In this document: piece by piece, positions 44,386 to 50,215 of the stretch
Numbering within the stretch: position 1 is the stretch's first letter
How the letters are laid out: each line of letters begins with the position of its first letter
NCBI GenBank assembly: GCA_015229005.1
Contig: JADGCL010000001.1
Coordinates: 1 to 50,215 of the forward strand
Reading direction: 5' to 3'
From: Magnetococcales bacterium
Lineage (GTDB): Bacteria; Pseudomonadota; Magnetococcia; Magnetococcales; JADGCL01
DNA length: 50,215 nt
The notes under the pieces: generated by a model
What the model was told of the DNA's origin: nothing
Seen by the model: the letters and a program-made list of their open reading frames with translations, nothing else
The model's database searches: none
Position numbers and translations under genes: made by a program

Positions 44386-45356
44386 CCTCTCTTTTCTCCC
44401 ATTTTCCCGTCGATCGCGCCGACTGGCGTCCCTCCGCAGATCTTGCGACCCTCGCCGCCCGGGCGGAGCTGCTTGCCCGGGTGCGGGTTTTTTTCCGGGA
44501 TCGCGGGGTGATGGAGGTGGAGACCCCGCTCCTTTCCCCAGGTACTGCCCCCGAGCCCAATCTGGAGCCCATCGCCTGCTGTGGTGGTCGCCATCTTGTG
44601 ACCTCCCCCGAACGCCACATGAAACGGTTGCTGGCGGCAGGGTCGGGTCCCATCTACCAGGTGGCCAAGGCATTCCGGGAGGACGAGGCGGGTCGGCGTC
44701 ACAACCCGGAGTTTACCCTGTTGGAGTGGTATCGCCCCGGCTGGTCGATGACCGCATTGATGGGGGAGGTCGCCGACCTCGTGCGGATGGCCGTGGAGTG
44801 GAGTGGTCCTCCCAGGGAGTCCACCTGGAGCGGGGTATTTCGACGACTTCTGGGGGTGGACCCCCTGGCGGACTCGATTGCCGAGCTGGAGCGGGCGGCG
44901 CGGGAGGCGGGGGTCGGTTTGCCGGCGGGGCTTGATCGGGAGGGGATCTGCGACCTTCTTCTAAGCGAGGTGATCGAACCCGCCCTGGGAACCGAAGGGG
45001 GCGCACTCTTTCTTACGGGTTTCCCGGCGAGTCGGGCGGCGATGGCCGAGATCGATCCCGGACCGCCACCGGTGGCGCGTCGTTTTGAACTCTATGTCGG
45101 GGGGATGGAGCTGGCCAACGGTTACCAGGAGGAGGGGGATGCCCGCTGCTTGGCCGAACGTTTCCAAGCTGTCAACGACGCACGCGAACAGACGGGGCGC
45201 CGGCGGTTGCCGACCGACCCCCGCTTTCTCGCGGCGATGGAAGCTGGACTCCCCCCCTGCGCCGGGGTCGCCCTGGGGCTGGACCGTCTCCTCATGCTGC
45301 GATTGGGCCGACCAGATCTCCGCGAAGTCCTCGCTTTTCCCTGGGATCAGGCCTGA
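44382..45356 (+). CDS. epmA: EF-P--lysine ligase
   Basis: LysRS-like class II enzyme that attaches (R)-beta-lysine to Lys32 of EF-P. The 324 residues contain only the catalytic core, without an anticodon-binding domain: class II motif 1 (FFRDRGVMEVETPLLSP), motif 2 (FREDEAGRRHNPEFTLLEWY) in pieces, and motif 3 (GVALGLDRLLMLRLG). The TTG start overlaps the efp stop (TTGA). One operon with efp. Confidence 0.95.
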   Translation: MTSLFSHFPVDRADWRPSADLATLAARAELLARVRVFFRDRGVMEVETPLLSPGTAPEPNLEPIACCGGRHLVTSPERHMKRLLAAGSGPIYQVAKAFREDEAGRRHNPEFTLLEWYRPGWSMTALMGEVADLVRMAVEWSGPPRESTWSGVFRRLLGVDPLADSIAELERAAREAGVGLPAGLDREGICDLLLSEVIEPALGTEGGALFLTGFPASRAAMAEIDPGPPPVARRFELYVGGMELANGYQEEGDARCLAERFQAVNDAREQTGRRRLPTDPRFLAAMEAGLPPCAGVALGLDRLLMLRLGRPDLREVLAFPWDQA

Positions 45357-45448
45357 CCCACGAGGGCCTCCTCCGGGAAGAAAGGACGAACGAGGGGACG
45401 AAAAAGGCCCGGCAGCCCACTCGCCAATGGATTTTTTTCAACAATCCG

Positions 45449-46219
45449 TCAGGGGACTTCCTGACCGGGAGGAAGGGTCGCCCCCCCATCTGGCCGACCA
45501 ACGGCGGGGGCCAGTTGGCGCATCTCCTGGGCAGGAGGGGCGACGTACTGCACAGAGGCCGGCCAGATACGGTTCGCGGTGGCCAATAACCCGGCGCCAA
45601 TCACGATCATCCCCCCCAGCTTGATGACCATGCGAAGTTCCAATTCTTTGATCCTGGATTCGAATTTGACATCCAACTCCTTGATGTCCCGTTTTATGTC
45701 GGCAACCTGAAGCGCCACCTTCCCGTCAAGTTCCTTGATGTCCCTTTTGATTTCTGCAACCTGTAGATCAACCTTTCCGTCAAGTTCCTTGATATCCCTT
45801 TTTATTTCTGCAACCTGTAGATCAACATTTCCGTCAAGTTCCTTGATGTTTCTTTTGATTTCTGCGACCTGTAGATCAACCTTTCCGTCAAGTTCCTTGA
45901 TGTCCCGTTTGACCTCGGAAATCCGGACATCAAGTTCCTTGATGTCCCGTTTGACCTCGGAAATCTGGACATCAAGTTCCTTGATGTCACGTTTGACCTC
46001 GGAAACCTGAACGTCAAGCTCTTTGATGTCCCGTCTTATCTCGGCAACACGAATCTCGATTTTTCCATCGAGAGCCGCGACATCTTCTTTAGAAGCCAAC
46101 CTCTCGGCCAGAGCTTCCGCCAACAGTTCGGCCTGAGCTTCCGCCTGGGGTTCGGAAAAGCCGGCTTCCCTGAGCCGCTTGGCAAATTTCAGGGTATCGA
46201 ACGTGGCGGTGCTGGGCAT
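45449..46219 (-). CDS. Tandem-repeat coiled-coil protein, DUF1640-like, with C-terminal membrane helix
   Basis: A 256-residue protein. The N-terminal FDTLKFAKRLREAGF and the following Ala/Glu-rich helix resemble the DUF1640 (CCDC90/MCUR1-like) family. Residues about 60-195 are tandem coiled-coil repeats around KRDIKELD: first 14-residue units, then 18-residue units containing DGKVDLQVAEI. One membrane helix (about 203-222, GGMIVIGAGLLATA) and a Pro/Gly-rich tail follow. ATG 46219 has GGAGGAAACACC upstream. Likely an anchored rod; partner unknown. Confidence 0.85.
   Translation of the reverse strand: MPSTATFDTLKFAKRLREAGFSEPQAEAQAELLAEALAERLASKEDVAALDGKIEIRVAEIRRDIKELDVQVSEVKRDIKELDVQISEVKRDIKELDVRISEVKRDIKELDGKVDLQVAEIKRNIKELDGNVDLQVAEIKRDIKELDGKVDLQVAEIKRDIKELDGKVALQVADIKRDIKELDVKFESRIKELELRMVIKLGGMIVIGAGLLATANRIWPASVQYVAPPAQEMRQLAPAVGRPDGGATLPPGQEVP
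45673..46056. repeat. Coding tandem repeats of 54 bp and 42 bp
   Basis: The block containing CAAGTTCCTTGATG starts at 45727, 45781, 45835 and 45889 (54-bp period) and then at 45931, 45973 and about 46015 (42-bp period). A diverged unit is at 45673. Units within each class are nearly identical, implying recent slippage or unequal crossover in frame. Confidence 0.9.
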
Positions 46220-46313
46220 GGTGTTTCCTCCTGTTCCCCCAGTAAACCACACCATCCCGCATCGTCCAAGAATTTCCGCATGTGTTCGGCACTGTCCGGG
46301 ACCTTGCGGGACT

Positions 46314-48152
46314 TCACTCCGCCTGGCCTCCCTCTTTGGGTTTGAAGGTACTCTTCAGGTAGAGATCCCGGAGTTGGGTGGCATCGACGGAAGAGGGGGC
46401 CCGTGTCAGGGAACAGGCGGCTTTCTGGGTCTTGGGGAAGGCGATCACATCCCGGATCGACTCCTCCCCCAGCATGATCGCGACCAACCGGTCCAGACCG
46501 AGAGCGACACCGCCATGAGGGGGGGCGCCGAACTCCAGAGCCCGGAGGAGAAAGCCGAATTTCTCCTCGGCCTCCTCGGCGCCGATCTGCATCAACGCCA
46601 GCATTCGTTTCTGCAGATTCGGGTCGTGGATACGGATCGAACCGCCGCCGATCTCGGTCCCGTTGAGGACCAAATCGTAGGCCAGGGAGCGGACCCGATC
46701 CAAGGGTGGGATCTCCTCCCCCTCGGCGGTCTCCTCCAGGAGGGGCCGATCCTCGGGGTTGGGCGAAGTGAAGGGATGATGCACGGCGACATTGCGCTTG
46801 GCCTCGCTATCCCAGTCGAGGAGCGGAAAATCGGTGACCCAGGTAAAGGAGAAGGGCACGTCGGCCATCATCCCCAGATCCTTTCCGATCTTGACCCGCA
46901 GGCGGCCAAGAGACTCGTTGACCGTTCCCGCCCGATCTGCGCCAAAAAAGAGGATATCGCCGGTCGCCACCCCGGTTGCCGATTCGATCGACGCCATCTC
47001 TTCCGGGGAGAAGAACTTGACGATCGGCGACTGCCACTCCCCATCCTGCCAGCGACCGTTGACCTTGATCCAGGCAAGCCCCTTGGCGCCGAAAAGGGAG
47101 ACGAAATCGGTATATTCATCGATCTGCTTGCGGGTGAGGGAGGCCCCGCCGGGGATGCGCAGGGCCTTGACCATTCCCCGTTCCTCGCGCCGTCCGCGGT
47201 TCTGTCGAGCCGCCTGGGCAAAGACTTTGAAGCCGGTATTTTTCATGATCCCGGTGAGATCGACCAACTCCAGGGGGACTCTGAGGTCGGGGGCATCCCG
47301 GCCATACTTTTCCATCGCCTCGGCATAGGTGATTCGTGGCAGGGGGGAGGGGATTGCCACTCCCAGGGCATCGCGGAAGATGCGTCCCACCAATCCCTCC
47401 ACCATCGCCATGACATCGTCGGCGTCGACGAAGGACATCTCCACATCGATCTGGGTGAACTCCGGCTGCCGGTCGGCCCGCAGGTCCTCGTCGCGGAAGC
47501 AGCGGGTAATCTGGTAGTACCGGTCGTAACCCGCGATCATGAGCAACTGCTTGAAGAGTTGCGGCGATTGCGGCAGGGCATAGAACTGCCCGGGATTGAC
47601 CCGGGAAGGGACCAGGTAGTCCCGCGCCCCCTCGGGGGTCGAGCGGGTCAACATTGGTGTTTCGATATCGAGGAAGCCGGCCTCGTCCAGGAAGCCGCGA
47701 GCCGCACGGGTGACCCGGTGGCGAAACTGGAGGTTGCGCTGCATCCGCGGACGGCGCAGGTCGAGGAAGCGGTAGAGCAGCCGGTTCCCCTCCCCAACCT
47801 CATCCTCGTCCAACTGAAACGGCAGGGGTTGCGAAGCATTGAGGATGGTCAGGGTATCGACGAAGATCTCCACCATGCCGGTAGGGAGTTTCGGATTCTC
47901 GGTTTCGGCGGGGCGGCGCCGGACCTCTCCGACCACCTGGATTACGAACTCGCTCCGCAGGGATTGCGCCTGTCCGAGGACCCCGGGATGGCGCTCGGGG
48001 CTGAAGACGATCTGCACCAGACCGCTGCGGTCCCGAAGATCGATGAACAGAACCCCCCCATGGTCCCGCCGCCGGTTGACCCAGCCGCAGAGCTGCACCT
48101 GCCGACCGATCGCCTCCACACGAAGGTCGCCGCAGTAATGGCTCCGATTCAT
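46314..48152 (-). CDS. aspS: Aspartate--tRNA ligase
   Basis: Class IIb synthetase of 612 residues, full bacterial length. It has the OB-fold anticodon domain (GWVNRRRDHGGVLFIDLRD), motif 1 near FLDIETPML, motif 2 YQITRCFRDEDLRADRQPEF in pieces, the bacterial GAD insertion (about 300-430) and motif 3 GVALGLDRLVAIMLG. Start is 3 bases beyond the stop of the SEC-C gene, so the two are coupled. Whether it also charges tRNA-Asn cannot be judged here. Confidence 0.97.
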   Translation of the reverse strand: MNRSHYCGDLRVEAIGRQVQLCGWVNRRRDHGGVLFIDLRDRSGLVQIVFSPERHPGVLGQAQSLRSEFVIQVVGEVRRRPAETENPKLPTGMVEIFVDTLTILNASQPLPFQLDEDEVGEGNRLLYRFLDLRRPRMQRNLQFRHRVTRAARGFLDEAGFLDIETPMLTRSTPEGARDYLVPSRVNPGQFYALPQSPQLFKQLLMIAGYDRYYQITRCFRDEDLRADRQPEFTQIDVEMSFVDADDVMAMVEGLVGRIFRDALGVAIPSPLPRITYAEAMEKYGRDAPDLRVPLELVDLTGIMKNTGFKVFAQAARQNRGRREERGMVKALRIPGGASLTRKQIDEYTDFVSLFGAKGLAWIKVNGRWQDGEWQSPIVKFFSPEEMASIESATGVATGDILFFGADRAGTVNESLGRLRVKIGKDLGMMADVPFSFTWVTDFPLLDWDSEAKRNVAVHHPFTSPNPEDRPLLEETAEGEEIPPLDRVRSLAYDLVLNGTEIGGGSIRIHDPNLQKRMLALMQIGAEEAEEKFGFLLRALEFGAPPHGGVALGLDRLVAIMLGEESIRDVIAFPKTQKAACSLTRAPSSVDATQLRDLYLKSTFKPKEGGQAE

Positions 48153-48155
48153 GGG

Positions 48156-49196
48156 TCAATCCCCCCTTTGTCCATCGACGATCGTGCCATCCTTGCCGCT
48201 TCCTTCCTGGCCCCCTTCGGTCTGCGACCGGCTTTCCCCGTCCTCTCCCTTGGCCCCATCCTCCTCGCTCATCGGCTGGTGGTTCCGCGCCCGTTCCAGC
48301 GCCTCACCCACCAGGGCGATCATGTAGGCCTTTTCCTGTTCGCGGAACTGGCCGCTCAACTCCTGGGCCCGCTCATAGGAGGCAATCGCCTGATCCCACT
48401 GGTCCACCGTGTGGTGGAGCAAACCCTCCAGGTAGTGGTTGAAGGGGTTTTGCGCTTCCCCCTCCATGGCGGTCTTGACCCAGGTCTCGGCGTTGTCGGG
48501 GTCGCCCTGATCCAGGTAAAAGGCGGCGAGTTTTTGGGCCACCTGCCACTTGGTTACCTTGCGGGGGTGATCGAACTCGTCCATCAGGAACTGTTCGGCA
48601 TCTCCCATCCGTTCGGCCTCGACCAGCCACTCGGCATAGCGGGCGATCCAGAAATCGAAGAGGAGCATGCTCTCCTCGCGCCGACCGTCGAGGACTTCCT
48701 TGAGGAGTGGCAGCGCCGAGGCGAGGTCACCGGCATCGTGGAAGGCCGCCGCCATTTCGGTCTTGGCCAGGTCCGAGACCGCGGTCAGGGGGACCTCGCG
48801 GAGCGTCTCCAGCGGCAGTCGATGGATCAACTGGGCCACCGCCATGGAGCGGATGGCCGGTGTCGGGGCGCCGATCTTCCAGGCTGCCGCCCCTTCCTGC
48901 CCCAGGTGACAGACCTTGAATTTCTTTCCCGATCCGCAGGGGCAGACATCGTTGCGCCCGATCTTGGGGACCGGCGCCTGCCGCATCGGTCGCGATTGAA
49001 ACCCTGTTGACGCCTGCGGCGCCATGTCGATCAGGCGCTCGGCCAGGTAGAGGTACCACTTCCGGAATGGATTGGCGGCAAGCTCCTCCTCGTCGGCCAA
49101 CCATGCCGCCAGGGGCTCGGGGTCCCGATTCAGAGCGGCACGAACCAGCGCCTCGGCGTAGAGGCCAGGATTGTTGAGATCTTTCGGAGAAGCCAC
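48156..49196 (-). CDS. SEC-C metal-binding and TPR protein
   Basis: A 346-residue soluble protein. An N-terminal helical segment is followed by a SEC-C zinc motif (GRNDVCPCGSGKKFKVCHL, about 80-98), as at the end of SecA, and then TPR-like repeats (about 150-300). The last 35 residues are disordered and rich in Glu, Gly and Ser. GTG 49196 was chosen because AGGAGG lies 8 bases upstream; an in-frame ATG at 49238 has no such site. Function unknown; SEC-C domains bind zinc and often the ribosome or SecB-like partners. Confidence 0.85.
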   Translation of the reverse strand: MASPKDLNNPGLYAEALVRAALNRDPEPLAAWLADEEELAANPFRKWYLYLAERLIDMAPQASTGFQSRPMRQAPVPKIGRNDVCPCGSGKKFKVCHLGQEGAAAWKIGAPTPAIRSMAVAQLIHRLPLETLREVPLTAVSDLAKTEMAAAFHDAGDLASALPLLKEVLDGRREESMLLFDFWIARYAEWLVEAERMGDAEQFLMDEFDHPRKVTKWQVAQKLAAFYLDQGDPDNAETWVKTAMEGEAQNPFNHYLEGLLHHTVDQWDQAIASYERAQELSGQFREQEKAYMIALVGEALERARNHQPMSEEDGAKGEDGESRSQTEGGQEGSGKDGTIVDGQRGD

Positions 49197-49473
49197 GGCA
49201 GACGCCTCCTTGCAGCGGTGACGAAACGGGTTTTTCACAAACGTAACAGTTTAATCGACCCATCCCTTTCGCGCCAGTCCTGGCAATGGAATTGGCCTTG
49301 CCAAATTCCGGGAGGTCCGTAAAACTGTCCCGGGCGGGGTAGGGTGGATCCTTCCGACAAGCCGGTCGGTTCCCGACCTCCGGTTCATTCTTCGGTCGGA
49401 CCCCCGTCTCTCCGCCCGCGCTCCTCGGAAATCCGGCACCCATCGACCGTGCCCTTTACGGAAACTCTTCAGG

Positions 49474-50215
49474 ATGACCGCCCCCATGACTTTGAGAACC
49501 CGCTTTGCCCCTTCCCCGACCGGTTTTCTTCACATCGGTGGCGCCCGAACCGCTCTCTTCTGCCATCTCCATGCCCGGCACAATCGCGGCCAGTGGCTCC
49601 TCCGGGTGGAAGATACCGATCGGGAACGCTCCTCCGAGGAGGCGGTTGCGGTCATCATCGAGGGATTGAGGTGGCTTGGACTGGTCGCCGACGAGGGTCC
49701 CTATTTTCAATCGCGTCGCACCGCCCGCCACCTGGAGGTGGCGCACCAGCTCCTCGATGCCGGTAAGGCCTATCGCTGTTATTGCACCAAGGAGGAGTTG
49801 GATGGGATGCGCGAGGAGCAGCGGGCGCGCCATGAAAAGCCGCGCTACGATGGACGCTGCCGGCGTCGCCAGGACCCACCTCCCCCCGGCAGGCCGGCGG
49901 TGATCCGTTTCATCACCCCCCAGGGGGGGGATCTCCACTTCAGCGATCGCATCCAGGGTGATATCCGCTACCCCAATGACGAACTTGACGATCTCATCCT
50001 GGTTCGCTCCGACGGCTCTCCCACCTACAATCTGGCGGTGGTGGTCGACGACCATGACATGGGGATCAATTTCGTCGTTCGCGGCGAGGACCATCTGAGC
50101 AATACCCCACGCCAGATCCACCTCTTCCAGGCCCTTGGTTGGGAGGTGCCGGTCTACGCCCACATGCCTCTCCTCCATGGCGCCGACGGCGCGAAACTCT
50201 CCAAGCGACATGGGG
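49474..50215 (+). CDS. gltX: Glutamate--tRNA ligase, 5' part only
   Basis: Class I synthetase, cut by the window end after about 247 residues (roughly half of the usual 470). [20 protein letters not shown] contains the HIGH motif and GAKLSKRHG at the very end is the KMSKS loop. A CYC pair near 105 is the start of the usual Zn-like region. ATG 49474 or the in-frame ATG 49486 may be the start. It is divergent from the SEC-C/aspS operon. Discriminating or Gln-misacylating type is undetermined. Confidence 0.95.
   Translation, partial: MTAPMTLRTRFAPSPTGFLHIGGARTALFCHLHARHNRGQWLLRVEDTDRERSSEEAVAVIIEGLRWLGLVADEGPYFQSRRTARHLEVAHQLLDAGKAYRCYCTKEELDGMREEQRARHEKPRYDGRCRRRQDPPPPGRPAVIRFITPQGGDLHFSDRIQGDIRYPNDELDDLILVRSDGSPTYNLAVVVDDHDMGINFVVRGEDHLSNTPRQIHLFQALGWEVPVYAHMPLLHGADGAKLSKRHG

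Noticed and set aside
45673-46056. Regular repeats as a possible CRISPR array
   Set aside because: They are in-frame coding repeats of a coiled-coil protein, with no unique spacers.

Overview
The window is about 50 kb of GC-rich bacterial chromosome, densely coded and mostly housekeeping. Proteins point to a proteobacterium: a GapR/DUF2312 nucleoid protein (typical of Alphaproteobacteria) sits near an EF-P/EpmA/EpmB lysylation module (commoner in Gammaproteobacteria), with Mo-cofactor genes, FHA/PilZ/CHASE2 signalling proteins and many hairpin repeats. This mixture would suit a deep-branching lineage next to the Alphaproteobacteria, such as Magnetococcales, but that placement is inference only. 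No plasmid, prophage or CRISPR locus is present.

Layout. 0.1-5.9 kb: a large hybrid histidine kinase, a site-2 protease, trpS and a 23S-type pseudouridine synthase. 5.9-8.2 kb: an AT-richer stretch with one doubtful small ORF, an S24-type repressor whose catalytic Ser is Thr, and moeB. 8.5-15.0 kb (minus): a tightly overlapping molybdenum operon, read in the order moaE::moaB fusion, moeA, moaC, moaA, modA, modB, modC. It joins molybdate uptake to cofactor synthesis; the fusion carries a histidine-rich linker. 15.3-19.2 kb: an operon of CHASE2 Ser/Thr kinase, PP2C phosphatase and PilZ protein. 19.3-21.9 kb (minus): DHH phosphoesterase, RlmL-like methyltransferase, GapR. 22.3-24.0 kb: a coiled-coil protein with a CheZ-like motif.

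24.4-29.3 kb: membrane-anchored cytochrome c with an unusual cytoplasmic domain, an M48 lipoprotein protease, a PilZ protein, and a divergent double-FHA protein. This block is bounded by inverted copies of a 19-bp sequence that overlaps the stop codons of its outermost genes. 29.4-34.4 kb: DJ-1 protein, truncated tyrosine recombinase, thiol peroxidase, hemerythrin with a small upstream ORF, a cluster of five hairpins, ApaG and an alpha/beta hydrolase. 34.7-38.4 kb: two methyltransferases around a small membrane protein, then an HPP protein and PPK2. 38.7-50.2 kb: ABC-F ATPase, tRNA-Gln, cca, epmB/efp/epmA, a repeat-built coiled-coil DUF1640-like protein, aspS, a SEC-C/TPR protein and the 5' part of gltX, cut by the window end.

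The points most worth follow-up are the MoaE-His-rich-MoaB fusion, the integrase-like-domain/cytochrome c fusion, the kinase-phosphatase-PilZ operon, the duplicated FHA module, the Ser-to-Thr repressor, and two families of intergenic palindromic or inverted repeats. I see no clear new defence or mobile system.
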